A DNA stretch of 64,000 nt from Thalassospira indica (GTDB taxonomy: Bacteria > Pseudomonadota > Alphaproteobacteria > Rhodospirillales > Thalassospiraceae): the NCBI RefSeq assembly GCF_003403095.1, contig NZ_CP031555.1, positions 1 to 64,000 on the forward strand, read 5' to 3'. The notes under the pieces were generated by a model. The model was not told the DNA's origin. It saw nothing but the letters and a program-made list of their open reading frames with translations, and did no database searches. Made by a program: the position numbers and the translations under genes. Of this stretch, positions 9,190 to 17,790 are shown piece by piece; position 1 is the stretch's first letter, and each line of letters opens with the position of its first letter.

Positions 9190-9201
9190 AACCGACAAAA
9201 G

Positions 9202-9229
9202 AAAACGGGCCCTGCATCGAGCCCGTTTT
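9202..9229. terminator. Bidirectional terminator between creatinase and dehydrogenase
   Basis: Arms AAAACGGGC (9202-9210) and GCCCGTTTT (9221-9229) give an A-tract on one side and a T-tract on the other, so the hairpin can serve both converging genes. Confidence 0.85.
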
Positions 9230-9248
9230 CGCGATATCAAAAAGCAAG

Positions 9249-10292
9249 TCAGTCGGCGAAGGAAAGCTGAACCTTGACCGATTTGCTGCGGTCGCGGGCG
9301 ACATCAAAGGCGTCCTTTGCGGTTTCAAGCGTAAAGGTCTGGGTGATGATCGGTGCGACATCAATCTCGCCGCGATCAATCATGCCAACCGCCTCGGCAA
9401 ATTCGGTGTGGAACCGGAAGGTGCCGGTAATGGTGAGTTCCTTGGCGACCAGCGGGTTGAATGGCACCGGCATTTCACCGGCCACTCCGACCTGCACAAG
9501 AATGCCCTGCGGACGCAGCGTCGCAATTGCGGTGCGCAGCGCCGCCGGTGCGGCCGAACATTCCAGACAGACGTCAAACTGGCCCTTTTCGGCCTCGTAA
9601 GGCGCAAGGTCATCGGCGGCGTTGGCGATATTAATCGTGCGCGTTGCCCCCATCTGGCGGGCAACATCGAGGGCAAAATCCTGTAGGTCGGTCACGACGA
9701 TTTCGCTGGCCCCGGCGCGTTTGGCCGCAGCGGCACACAGGCTTCCGATCGGACCGGCACCGGTAATCAGCACCTTTTTGCCCGACAGATCGCCCGCACG
9801 CGCAACCGCATGAAGACAGACAGCCAGCGGTTCGGCGCAGGCCGCCTTGCCGATATCTGTTTGATCGCCAATCACATGGCATTGCCCCTGCCCGACATTG
9901 ACCAGATCGCGGAAGGCGCCCTGAATATGGGGCATCGGCATGGCCGAGCCAAAGAACTTCATGTTCAAGCAATGCTGTTGCAGGTTCTGCTGGCAATATT
10001 TGCAGGTGCCACAGGGATGACTTGGATTGATTGCGACTTTCTGCCCGACGGACAAGCCGTTGACATCCGGACCGAGTGCGACAATTGTACCGGCGGCCTC
10101 GTGACCCAGAATGATCGGTTCGCGGACACGGATCTGACCGATCCCGCCTTCGAAATAGTAATGCATGTCCGAACCGCAGACGCCGCCTGCCCCGACCCGG
10201 ATCAGGACTTCATCGCCAACCGGATCGGTGGTTGCTTCGGTTTCGATCCGCAGATCATCTTGGCCATAAAGCCGGCAAACGCGTGTTTGCAT
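9249..10292 (-). CDS. Zinc-dependent L-idonate/L-gulonate 5-dehydrogenase-like enzyme
   Basis: A medium-chain zinc alcohol dehydrogenase of about 347 residues. It has catalytic zinc ligands in GVCGSDMHYY and GHEAAG, the structural-zinc cysteine cluster CGTCKYCQQNLQQHC, and the NAD-binding GAGPIGSLCAAAAKRAG. The CGSDMHYYFEGG start is typical of L-idonate 5-dehydrogenases, a group that also includes L-gulonate/L-galactonate 5-dehydrogenases producing fructuronate or tagaturonate. It ends the TRAP operon on the minus strand, opposite uxuA-uxuB-kdgK, so feeding fructuronate to UxuB is the most sensible role. The exact sugar acid cannot be decided from the sequence. Confidence 0.78.
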   Translation of the reverse strand: MQTRVCRLYGQDDLRIETEATTDPVGDEVLIRVGAGGVCGSDMHYYFEGGIGQIRVREPIILGHEAAGTIVALGPDVNGLSVGQKVAINPSHPCGTCKYCQQNLQQHCLNMKFFGSAMPMPHIQGAFRDLVNVGQGQCHVIGDQTDIGKAACAEPLAVCLHAVARAGDLSGKKVLITGAGPIGSLCAAAAKRAGASEIVVTDLQDFALDVARQMGATRTINIANAADDLAPYEAEKGQFDVCLECSAAPAALRTAIATLRPQGILVQVGVAGEMPVPFNPLVAKELTITGTFRFHTEFAEAVGMIDRGEIDVAPIITQTFTLETAKDAFDVARDRSKSVKVQLSFAD

Positions 10293-10295
10293 TGA

Positions 10296-11570
10296 TTACT
10301 CCATCAAGGACGGCAGCCAGGTTGACAGCGCCGGAATATAGGAAACAAGAAACAGGATCAGGATATTGGTCAGCAGGAACGGTGCCAGTGCCCGGATCAC
10401 AGTGGAGACAGGTGCCTTTGCGATATTGGCACAAATGAACATGCAAATGCCCACCGGCGGCGTTGTCAGACCGATCATCAGGTTCAGAACTGCAAAGACC
10501 GCGAAATGAATCGGATCGACACCGACATTGGTCGCAAGGGTCAGAAGCGGCACAAACAGAATGATCAGCGCGGCAATGGTTTCCATGAACATGCCGACAA
10601 CCAGCAACACCAGATTGATCAGAAGGATCACGGCATATTTATTGTCGGTAATCGACAGGACCGTATCGGAGATCATCTGCGGGATGCGTTCGGAGACCAA
10701 AATCCAGCCAAACACATTTGCCAGCCCGACAAGCGCCAGAATGGCAGCCGCCGTCACCGCACTATCGATGATGATTTTTGGCACCTTGCGCAGCGGCAAT
10801 TCGCGATAGATGAAACAGCCGACAACAAAGGCATAGACGCTGGCAATGACGGCTGTTTCCGTCGGGGTTGCAATACCACTGAGCAGGCCACCAACAATCA
10901 GTCCGGTCATCGCAAGCGCCCAGAAGGCACCGACAAAGGAACGGCCCAGTTCACCAAAGCCCTGCCAGGGTTGATGCGGGAAATTGCGCCTGACGGCGAT
11001 GATGTAACAGGTCACCATCATGGCAAGCCCCATCAGAATGCCCGGAATGGCACCGGCGATGAACATCTTGCCAACCGAAATCCCCGAAAGCGCGCCGACG
11101 ATAATCATCGGCATGCTGGGCGGAATGATCGGCCCGACGGTTGATGAGGCTGCGGTCACAGCAGCCGAGAATGCCGGGGTATATCCGGCGCGCACCATAC
11201 CCGGGATCATCATCCCGCCAATGGATGCCGCATCGGCAACGGCGGTTCCGGAAATGCCCCCAAACAGCATGGAGCCGGTCACGTTGGTCAGACCAAGACC
11301 CCCGCGCATCCAGCCGACCAGGGCATTGGCAAAACGCACAATACGCGGCGTGATACCGCCACCATTCATCAGGTTCCCGGCCAGGATAAAGCCCGGAATA
11401 CACAGCAAGACAAAGACATCCATCCCGGCAAACAGTTTTTGCGGAATGACGACAAGCGGGATGCCTTCGAGCAGGAGGTAACACAATGACGACAGCCCGA
11501 GTGTCACCGCAACCGGAAGGCCGATGACAAGGCCGAGAACGAAAACGCCAAATAGAATTGCGAGGCTCAT
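10296..11570 (-). CDS. dctM: TRAP transporter large membrane subunit
   Basis: The DctM-type subunit of a tripartite ATP-independent periplasmic transporter, about 424 residues with roughly a dozen membrane segments. Family features include the N-terminal FGVFVLGLVIGLPVAVTLG, the PGFILAGNLMNGGGI segment and the GLTTPPVGICMFICANIA segment. It carries the ion-coupled transport channel. It overlaps the small subunit gene by 4 bases and is followed 3 bases later by the dehydrogenase, so all are co-transcribed. By context the substrate is a sugar acid. Confidence 0.93.
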   Translation of the reverse strand: MSLAILFGVFVLGLVIGLPVAVTLGLSSLCYLLLEGIPLVVIPQKLFAGMDVFVLLCIPGFILAGNLMNGGGITPRIVRFANALVGWMRGGLGLTNVTGSMLFGGISGTAVADAASIGGMMIPGMVRAGYTPAFSAAVTAASSTVGPIIPPSMPMIIVGALSGISVGKMFIAGAIPGILMGLAMMVTCYIIAVRRNFPHQPWQGFGELGRSFVGAFWALAMTGLIVGGLLSGIATPTETAVIASVYAFVVGCFIYRELPLRKVPKIIIDSAVTAAAILALVGLANVFGWILVSERIPQMISDTVLSITDNKYAVILLINLVLLVVGMFMETIAALIILFVPLLTLATNVGVDPIHFAVFAVLNLMIGLTTPPVGICMFICANIAKAPVSTVIRALAPFLLTNILILFLVSYIPALSTWLPSLME

Positions 11571-12076
11571 GGGACGTCCTTTGTCGTATCTTCGGCTTTT
11601 CCGTCAGAGACGCCGGCAATAATACGGATGATGCGCAGAACCGCAAAAAGGCAGAGAACGGCAAGTAAAATGAAAACAGTCGCGTGGATGAAGTCCATCC
11701 GGACACCGAGCGCCGGAGAGGTTTGAAGCACGCCGATTGAAACAAACATCCATGCCGGTGACAGCAATACCAGACAGAAACCGGCCGTAAGGGCCGCAGA
11801 AATAAACATCAATGCGCGCTGAACCGGCAGGGGCAGCAGGTCACAGATGATTTCGACATTGACCAGTTCACCATTTCGAAAAGACAGCCCAACGCCACAA
11901 GCGGCCATATATAGCAGCGCGTGACGGGTAAGTTCTTCTGTCCAGACCGGAGAACTGGGCAAGAAGGTCCGCGAAAAGACCTGTATCAGAACCGTGCAGA
12001 TCAGAACGCCGAAAGCGGCACCTGTTCCAACCCGACACAATGCTATGATCAACGCGTATAATCTGGCTGAAAGCAC
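11567..12076 (-). CDS. dctQ: TRAP transporter small membrane subunit
   Basis: The DctQ-type four-helix subunit that pairs with DctM. It shows the family segment RTFLPSSPVWTEELTRHALLYMA and four hydrophobic stretches. A TTG start at 12109 is possible but lies inside a stable hairpin. GTG 12076 is preceded by GGGGAAG at good spacing, so I prefer it, giving 169 residues. Stop and DctM start overlap as ATGA, implying translational coupling. Confidence 0.88.
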   Translation of the reverse strand: MLSARLYALIIALCRVGTGAAFGVLICTVLIQVFSRTFLPSSPVWTEELTRHALLYMAACGVGLSFRNGELVNVEIICDLLPLPVQRALMFISAALTAGFCLVLLSPAWMFVSIGVLQTSPALGVRMDFIHATVFILLAVLCLFAVLRIIRIIAGVSDGKAEDTTKDVP

Positions 12077-12096
12077 GTTACTTCCCCGTCGGAAAA

Positions 12097-12124
12097 GGTT
12101 CGGCCGCAACCCCGCGGCCGAACC
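12097..12124 (-). terminator. Intercistronic hairpin between dctP and dctQ
   Basis: Eleven-base perfect arms GGTTCGGCCGC and GCGGCCGAACC lie directly after the dctP stop codon. They are followed on the minus strand by TTTTCC. The element probably reduces readthrough or protects the dctP message, so that binding protein exceeds membrane subunits. Confidence 0.65.
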
Positions 12125-12132
12125 GGCAGAAT

Positions 12133-13110
12133 TTAGTTAGCAAACAGATCTTCGACAATCGGACGGATTTCATCGGAAACGTTTGCGAGAACGGCATCTT
12201 TGGCCTTTGAGGCGAAGGCATCCTTGTCGACTTCGACAAAGGTCATGCCCTTTTCCTGAAGTTCTTTGGTCAGGCGTTCCTCGTCGGCGGTGAACAGATC
12301 ACGCTCATAGGCCTGTGCACGACTTGCGGCTTCCATGACGGCTTCCTTGTCAGCGTCAGACAGCTTACCCCAGGTAATTTCCGAGATGGTCAGATAAATC
12401 CACGAACGAACATGTTCGGTTTTGTTCACGAAGTCCTGAACTTCATCAAAGCTTGCCGAGTCAATCAGAGCCAGCGGGTTTTCCTGTGCATCGATCGTGC
12501 CTGCCTGCAGAGAGGTAAAGACTTCGGAGAAGGCCATCGGGGTTGGCTGCGCACCGAGCGACTTCCAGACGTCAACAAACAGCGGCACGTTTGGAACACG
12601 CAGTTTCAGACCGTTCAGGTCATCGGGTGATTTGATTTCGCGGTTGGAGGTCAGGTTACGCGGACCGCGGGCAAAATAGGCAACCGGGCGGATACGGGCT
12701 TTTTCGATGATCTGCTGTTCAATTTGATCGCCGATTTCACCGCTGGCAACGGCGTCCATGTCTTCAAGCGTTTTATAGGCATAAGGCACGGCAAGAAGGG
12801 CTGCTTTTGGTGCCCAGTTCTGAAGGCTTTCACCGGTAATTGTCATATCGACGGCGCCAAGCTGCATGCCGTTGATCAGATCAATTTCCTTGCCAAGGGT
12901 TTCATTCGGGAAGACCTGAACTTCAATACGGCCATCGGTGAGGGTTGCCAGTTCCTCACCGAATTTAACGGCGGCCTTGTGCCAGGCGTTCTGTTCATTT
13001 GCCAGATGGCCAAGCTTGATCGTCATCTCTGCTGCGATTGCAGAGTTGCTCATCAGGATGGCGGCTGCGCCGGCGAGTATCAGTTTCTTGGTTGATTGTA
13101 TTGTAAGCAT
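12133..13110 (-). CDS. dctP: TRAP transporter periplasmic substrate-binding protein
   Basis: A DctP-family solute receptor of 325 residues with an N-terminal signal peptide (basic start, hydrophobic core, SNSAIAAE cleavage region). The mature start MTIKLGHLANEQNAWHKAA, the conserved arginine region in ARGPRNLTS and the segment GLKLRVPNVP are typical of carboxylate-binding members. ATG 13110 is preceded by GGGAGG and is preferred to upstream starts. It heads the TRAP operon and is probably controlled by the adjacent GntR regulator. The substrate is likely an aldonate or uronate, inferred from the neighbouring uxu genes. Confidence 0.93.
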   Translation of the reverse strand: MLTIQSTKKLILAGAAAILMSNSAIAAEMTIKLGHLANEQNAWHKAAVKFGEELATLTDGRIEVQVFPNETLGKEIDLINGMQLGAVDMTITGESLQNWAPKAALLAVPYAYKTLEDMDAVASGEIGDQIEQQIIEKARIRPVAYFARGPRNLTSNREIKSPDDLNGLKLRVPNVPLFVDVWKSLGAQPTPMAFSEVFTSLQAGTIDAQENPLALIDSASFDEVQDFVNKTEHVRSWIYLTISEITWGKLSDADKEAVMEAASRAQAYERDLFTADEERLTKELQEKGMTFVEVDKDAFASKAKDAVLANVSDEIRPIVEDLFAN

Positions 13111-13135
13111 CTTTTCCTCCCTATTTGGTGATGCC

Positions 13136-13849
13136 TTAGGGTGACGGCGCAATCTTGTCTGCGTCGTCAAATAGCTCCGTTCTGGAGCGCGCAATATCAG
13201 GCAGCGTATGCAGGATTTCACGAGTATGTTCACGCATGGCTGCGCTGGCTTGTTCGGGATCACGTGATGTGATTGCCGAAACAATTCCGACGTGTTGATC
13301 AATGATTTCTTCCATCGGAAACTGGAAGTAACTGAGATACCGCACGCGATCGAGCTGGGCGCGGACATCCTCGACAATTTTCCAGGCATAGGTTTTGCCC
13401 GCGACTTCGGCGAGGCAGCGATGGAAATCATGATCAAGTTTCAGGAAAGCCCGTGCATCGCCTTTCATGGCTTTGCGTTGCTCGGTGATCAATTGTTCGA
13501 GCCGGGCAAGAAAAGCAGCATCCGGTTCTTTTGCGACGAAACCGGCAATGTCGGCTTCGATTGCTTCGCGGACGAAGCGGGCATCAAGAACAGCCGCGAC
13601 AGAAATTTTTCTGACATAGGTGCCGCGTTGCGGGCGGATTTCAAGCAAGCCTTCGTCGGCAAGCTTGATAAAGGCCTCGCGGACGGGCTGACGGCTGACA
13701 TTGAAATGTTTTGCAAGTTCGGCTTCGGACAATCGCACGCCCGGAAGCAAGTCGGTGCACACGATCCGTTCGCGAATGATGCGATGGATCTGGGTGCCGA
13801 CAGCCTGATCGTGCGTGATTTCCCAGTCGTTGTGTTCGGGATCGCCCAT
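13136..13849 (-). CDS. GntR/FCD regulator of the hexuronate locus
   Basis: A FadR-subfamily transcription factor of 237 residues. The N-terminal winged helix includes GVRLSEAELAKHFNVSRQPVREAFIKL, shown here only in part by its key SRQPVREA recognition helix. The C-terminal FCD ligand domain keeps a metal-type pattern (DHDFHRCLAE, then DQHVGIVSAI and REHTREIL). ATG 13849 follows AAGGAGATATTG, a good ribosome-binding site. It lies between the TRAP operon and uxuA-uxuB-kdgK and probably represses both until fructuronate or mannonate appears, as UxuR and ExuR do. Confidence 0.85.
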   Translation of the reverse strand: MGDPEHNDWEITHDQAVGTQIHRIIRERIVCTDLLPGVRLSEAELAKHFNVSRQPVREAFIKLADEGLLEIRPQRGTYVRKISVAAVLDARFVREAIEADIAGFVAKEPDAAFLARLEQLITEQRKAMKGDARAFLKLDHDFHRCLAEVAGKTYAWKIVEDVRAQLDRVRYLSYFQFPMEEIIDQHVGIVSAITSRDPEQASAAMREHTREILHTLPDIARSRTELFDDADKIAPSP

Positions 13850-13880
13850 CAATATCTCCTTGCCTTTTCGAGTCCTATTG

Positions 13881-13912
13881 CATACTACCATACTAGTCAA
13901 CATAATTATGGC
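13881..13912. promoter_or_regulatory. Candidate operator in the regulator-uxuA divergent gap
   Basis: A direct repeat CATACTA-C-CATACTA (13881-13895) runs into an ACTAGT palindrome and an AT-rich stretch. It lies in the short gap shared by the GntR gene and uxuA, so it is a plausible regulator site and promoter. No experimental consensus is available to confirm it. Confidence 0.4.
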
Positions 13913-13976
13913 GCGATAATATCGAGAGCAGTTATAGTCGCTATTGCAGACTTCACGCCAATACAGAGAGAAGCAT

Positions 13977-15194
13977 ATGAAACAAACCTGGAGATGGTTC
14001 GGCCCCCATGACCTCGTGAGCATTGACGATATTTGTCAGGCCGGTGCACATGGCGTGGTTTCCGCCCTTCATCACATCCCCAGCGGCGCTGTCTGGACCC
14101 CAGAAGAAATCGCCAAGCGTCACACCGAGATTGCGACCATGAAAGACGGTAGCGCATCCGGCCTGACCTGGGATGTGGTTGAAAGTCTTCCGGTTTCAGA
14201 GGCCATAAAACGCCAGGTCGGCCCATGGCGCGACCATATCGCGGCCTATAAGGAAAGCCTGCGCCATCTTGCGAAATCCGGCATTCGCATTGTTTGTTAT
14301 AACTTCATGCCGGTTCTTGACTGGACACGCACCCATCTGAACTGGCGTCTGGCAAACGGTGCGACCTGCATGCGCTTTGATCTGACCGACTTTGTCGCGT
14401 TTGACCTGTTCATCCTGCGCCGTGCCGGTGCCGAAGATGATTATCCGGCTGCCATTGTTGCGGATGCCAAAACCCGTTTCAGTGAAATGCCCGAAGACCG
14501 TCGTGCGGAACTTGAACGCACCGTTGCGTTTGGTCTGCCGGGTTCGGTTGAGAATCTGTCACTTGATGATTTGCGCGGGCTTCTGGCCACCTATGCCGAG
14601 ATTGACGCCGATACGCTTCGTGCCAATCTGGTCGCCTTCCTTGAGGAAGTCGTACCGGTCGCGCGCGACGTTGGCATTCGCATGTGCTGCCATCCGGATG
14701 ATCCGCCCTTTGCGCTTTTGGGGCTGCCGCGCATCATGTCGACCGAGGACGATTATGCCTTTGTCATGCGGGCAGTCGATATTCCCGAAAACGGCATTAC
14801 CTTGTGTTCGGGATCACTTGGCGTTCATCCGGGCAACGATTTGCCGGGCATGATGAAACGCTGGGGCGCGCGTGTGCATTTCATTCATCTGCGCAACACC
14901 ACACGTGAAAGTTCCGGCTTGCCGTGCAGCTTCCATGAAGCCGAACATCTGGGTGGTGATACCGACATGGTCGCCCTGATCGAGCAAATCCTGCGCGAGG
15001 AAGCACGACGCAAAGCCGCTGGTCGGGAAAACTGGGAAATTCCGATGCGCCCCGATCATGGTCAGGACATTCTTGATGATCTCAATCGCAAGGGACAGCC
15101 GGGCTATCCGGCAATTGGCCGTCTGAAGGGCCTTGCCGAACTGCGCGGCGTGATGACCGCCCTTTCAGCACGACTTGACCAGCTTGCGGAGTAA
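13977..15194 (+). CDS. uxuA: D-mannonate dehydratase
   Basis: Converts D-mannonate to 2-keto-3-deoxygluconate. The 405-residue protein shows the UxuA start MKQTWRWFGPHD, the segment VESLPVSEAIK, the YNFMPVLDWTRT block and metal ligands in CCHPDDPP, SLGVHPGND and HFIHLRN. The final DHGQD segment is also typical. It is the first gene of a plus-strand operon with uxuB (3 bases between) and kdgK. The start is placed at ATG 13977 because an upstream frame extension lacks family sequence. Confidence 0.95.
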   Translation: MKQTWRWFGPHDLVSIDDICQAGAHGVVSALHHIPSGAVWTPEEIAKRHTEIATMKDGSASGLTWDVVESLPVSEAIKRQVGPWRDHIAAYKESLRHLAKSGIRIVCYNFMPVLDWTRTHLNWRLANGATCMRFDLTDFVAFDLFILRRAGAEDDYPAAIVADAKTRFSEMPEDRRAELERTVAFGLPGSVENLSLDDLRGLLATYAEIDADTLRANLVAFLEEVVPVARDVGIRMCCHPDDPPFALLGLPRIMSTEDDYAFVMRAVDIPENGITLCSGSLGVHPGNDLPGMMKRWGARVHFIHLRNTTRESSGLPCSFHEAEHLGGDTDMVALIEQILREEARRKAAGRENWEIPMRPDHGQDILDDLNRKGQPGYPAIGRLKGLAELRGVMTALSARLDQLAE

Positions 15195-15197
15195 GAA

Positions 15198-16649
15198 ATG
15201 ACATATCCCGACACGCCGGATACCGGATCCGACTTGCCGATGGCAGGTGCCGGTATCGTGCATATCGGTATCGGTGCCTTCCACCGCGCCCATCAGGCGG
15301 TCTATACCCATGACGCCATGGCGGCAGAGGCCGGCGACTGGCACATTATTGGTGTTAGTCTGCGCAGCACCGAAATTGTCGATGCACTTAATGCGCAAGG
15401 CTGTGGCTTTAGCGTTATCGAACGCCATCCCGATGGACCGAAGGCGCGCAAAATTACCAGCATGACGCACGCCGTTGCCGCCGCGCGCGATGTGGCACCG
15501 GTGATCGCCGCCCTTGCCGACCCGGCGATCAGGATTGTGACCATTACGGTGACCGAGAAGGCCTATGGCATTGATCGATCCGGAAAGGTGCAGCACGACC
15601 ATGCTGCCATCAAGCACGATCTTGAAAATATCGACGCACCATCAGGGTTGGTCGGCATTCTGGTTGCCGGGCTCAAACGCCGCAAGGATGCGGGACTTCG
15701 TCCTTTCACCATCGTTTCCTGCGACAATCTTCCGGCAAACGGACATCTGTTGCGGGCCGGTGTGATTGATTTTGCCCAGCAGATCGATCCGGGTCTTGGT
15801 CAATGGATTGCCGAACATGTATCCTTCCCGTCGACCATGGTTGATCGCATCACACCCGCAGCAACGGCGCAAACATTTGCCGATGCCAAACGCCTGACCG
15901 GCCATGACGATCCGGCCGCCATCGAGACCGAACCGTTTTCGCAATGGGTGATCGAGGATGGTTTTCCCGATGGCCGACCCGCTTGGGACAAGGCCGGTGC
16001 CATCCTTGTAAAGGATGTCGAACCCTATGAATTGATGAAGCTTCGGATGCTTAATGGCAGTCATTCGCTGATTGCCTATGTCGGGCAATTGGGCGGCTAT
16101 CGGTATGTTCGTGATGCGATGGCAAACGACATGTTTGCCAAACTGGTCGCACGGCATATGGAAAATGCCGCCGCCTCCATGACGCCTTTGCCGGGTATTG
16201 ATTTTGCCGACTACGGGGCCGAACTGGTGGCGCGTTTCCGCAACCCGGAAATTGCCCACGAAACCCGCCAGATTGCGATGGACGGCACCGAAAAACTGCC
16301 GCAGCGGATTTTCGCCCCTGCATTGCAGATGCTAAATGCACCTGAGCAGCTTGGTACTTTTGCGCTTTGCTTTGCGGCATGGCTTGCCGTCATGCGCACA
16401 CGGATCAATGGGGCAGATTCCAGCGAGGCGGCTCAGACCCTTAACGATCCGCGCGCAGAGGATATTGTCGCCGCCCTTGGCGATAATCAGGAGGCGGCCG
16501 CCATTTATGACCGGCTGGCACATTTGCAAGACTGGATGCCCGAAGGCCTCAAGGAAAGTGCGGTTTGGCGTGAGGCGGTGATCGCCCGCCTGTCACTATT
16601 GCTTTTGGACGGTGCCGATCACGCGATTGCGCAAGAGCTGGCACCATGA
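15198..16649 (+). CDS. uxuB: Fructuronate reductase / mannitol dehydrogenase family
   Basis: A polyol-specific long-chain dehydrogenase of 483 residues that should interconvert D-fructuronate and D-mannonate with NADH. It has the N-terminal dinucleotide region GAGIVHIGIGAFHRAHQAVY, the SCDNLPANG motif and the catalytic KLRMLNGSHS motif (lysine, asparagine, histidine). It lies 3 bases after uxuA and overlaps kdgK by 4 bases. In this locus it links the zinc dehydrogenase product fructuronate to UxuA. Confidence 0.92.
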   Translation: MTYPDTPDTGSDLPMAGAGIVHIGIGAFHRAHQAVYTHDAMAAEAGDWHIIGVSLRSTEIVDALNAQGCGFSVIERHPDGPKARKITSMTHAVAAARDVAPVIAALADPAIRIVTITVTEKAYGIDRSGKVQHDHAAIKHDLENIDAPSGLVGILVAGLKRRKDAGLRPFTIVSCDNLPANGHLLRAGVIDFAQQIDPGLGQWIAEHVSFPSTMVDRITPAATAQTFADAKRLTGHDDPAAIETEPFSQWVIEDGFPDGRPAWDKAGAILVKDVEPYELMKLRMLNGSHSLIAYVGQLGGYRYVRDAMANDMFAKLVARHMENAAASMTPLPGIDFADYGAELVARFRNPEIAHETRQIAMDGTEKLPQRIFAPALQMLNAPEQLGTFALCFAAWLAVMRTRINGADSSEAAQTLNDPRAEDIVAALGDNQEAAAIYDRLAHLQDWMPEGLKESAVWREAVIARLSLLLLDGADHAIAQELAP

Positions 16650-17560
16650 CGGCAAAGCGGTTTGTTTCCTGCGGGGAATGCATGATCGAAATGGCGGGCG
16701 GTGCGGATGACCAGTGGAAAATGGGCATTGCCGGAGATACGTTAAATACCGCATGGCACTTCCGGAATGCGACAGCAGCAGATGACTGGCATGTCAGCTA
16801 TGTCACCGCCCTTGGCGATGATCGCTATTCCGAACGGATTGTGAAATTCATTGCCGATGCAGGCATTGATGTCAGCTCCATTCAACGTCTGCCGGGCAAA
16901 CGGCCGGGCCTTTATCTGATTGATCAGGAAAATGGCGACCGCGTTTTCACCTATTGGCGCGAAAATTCGGCGGCGCGCAAAATGGCCGATGATATGGCAT
17001 CGCTTGCCCGTGCTGTGCGCAATTCCGATGTGATTTACCTTTCGGGCATTACGCTTGCCATTCTTGGGCCGGATCGCCGTGCCGCATTGATTGATCTGCT
17101 TAGGGGGCTTGCCGAACACACCCGGATTGCGTTTGATCCAAACATCCGTCCGGTTCTGTGGGAAAGTGCTGAAATCTGCGCCAAGGTGATTACAGACGTT
17201 GCGGCAATATCGCACATTGTCCTGCCCAGTTTTGACGATGAGGCCAAACTGTTTGGCGACCGTTCAGCCAAAGAAACCGTGATACGCTATCGCGATCTTG
17301 GGGTGGCTGAAGTGGTGGTCAAGAACGGCAAGGAAGCGTGCTGGTTTTCAAACGGTGACAAACCACAAAGCATCGCGACAGTGCCGGTTACAAATGCTGT
17401 TGATGCGACCGGTGCCGGGGACTCGTTTAATGCGGCCTTTCTGGCAGCACGACTGGATGGTGCGGAGATTTCCGATGCCATTCGTGCTGGTCAGGCCCTG
17501 TCGGCACAGGTCATCCAAACCCACGGGGCGTTGTTTGATACGCGCCACACCCCCGAATGA
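16646..17560 (+). CDS. kdgK: 2-keto-3-deoxygluconate kinase (PfkB family)
   Basis: A ribokinase-type sugar kinase of 304 residues that phosphorylates KDG to KDPG for the Entner-Doudoroff aldolase. The start CGECMIEM and the segment GIAGDTLNTAWH fit KdgK. The C-terminal anion-hole motif DATGAGDSFNAAFLA contains the catalytic aspartate. Translation is coupled to uxuB by a 4-base overlap. No KDPG aldolase or uronate isomerase (UxaC) is in the window. Confidence 0.92.
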   Translation: MTAKRFVSCGECMIEMAGGADDQWKMGIAGDTLNTAWHFRNATAADDWHVSYVTALGDDRYSERIVKFIADAGIDVSSIQRLPGKRPGLYLIDQENGDRVFTYWRENSAARKMADDMASLARAVRNSDVIYLSGITLAILGPDRRAALIDLLRGLAEHTRIAFDPNIRPVLWESAEICAKVITDVAAISHIVLPSFDDEAKLFGDRSAKETVIRYRDLGVAEVVVKNGKEACWFSNGDKPQSIATVPVTNAVDATGAGDSFNAAFLAARLDGAEISDAIRAGQALSAQVIQTHGALFDTRHTPE

Positions 17561-17593
17561 TCGAACACTTGCTTGCGCATCCCGTTACGCGGA

Positions 17594-17668
17594 ATGTTTC
17601 CGGTGATTTCGGTATTACACCATGCCGAGGGCAATCCCTATGGCCCAGACTTCAATGTGGTTGGTTAG
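17594..17668 (+). pseudogene. Scar of a creatinase-like gene end
   Basis: The 24-codon reading ends HAEGNPYGPDFNVVG and a stop. The creatinase at 7987 ends with IAEGNP, then PYGPEFNVIG and a stop, so this looks like the joined remnants of that C-terminus with the middle deleted. The preceding MFPVISV also recalls the MVISMEP segment. The rest of the gene is gone, so it marks an old deletion. Confidence 0.55.
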
Positions 17669-17689
17669 GTAAGGATAGCGTGTTTCAAG

Positions 17690-17715
17690 AAATGGGCCCG
17701 ATAACGGGCCCATTT
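17690..17715. terminator. Terminator between kdgK and rfbC
   Basis: Perfect 11-base arms AAATGGGCCCG and CGGGCCCATTT surround an ATAA loop between two converging operons. The flanking A and T bases allow action in both directions. Confidence 0.75.
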
Positions 17716-17790
17716 CCGGATTGAGTGCGCATCGGACAGGGAGACTGGATGGGCAACCCGTGCGCACTCAATACAGTCACGGTGGGCCAA

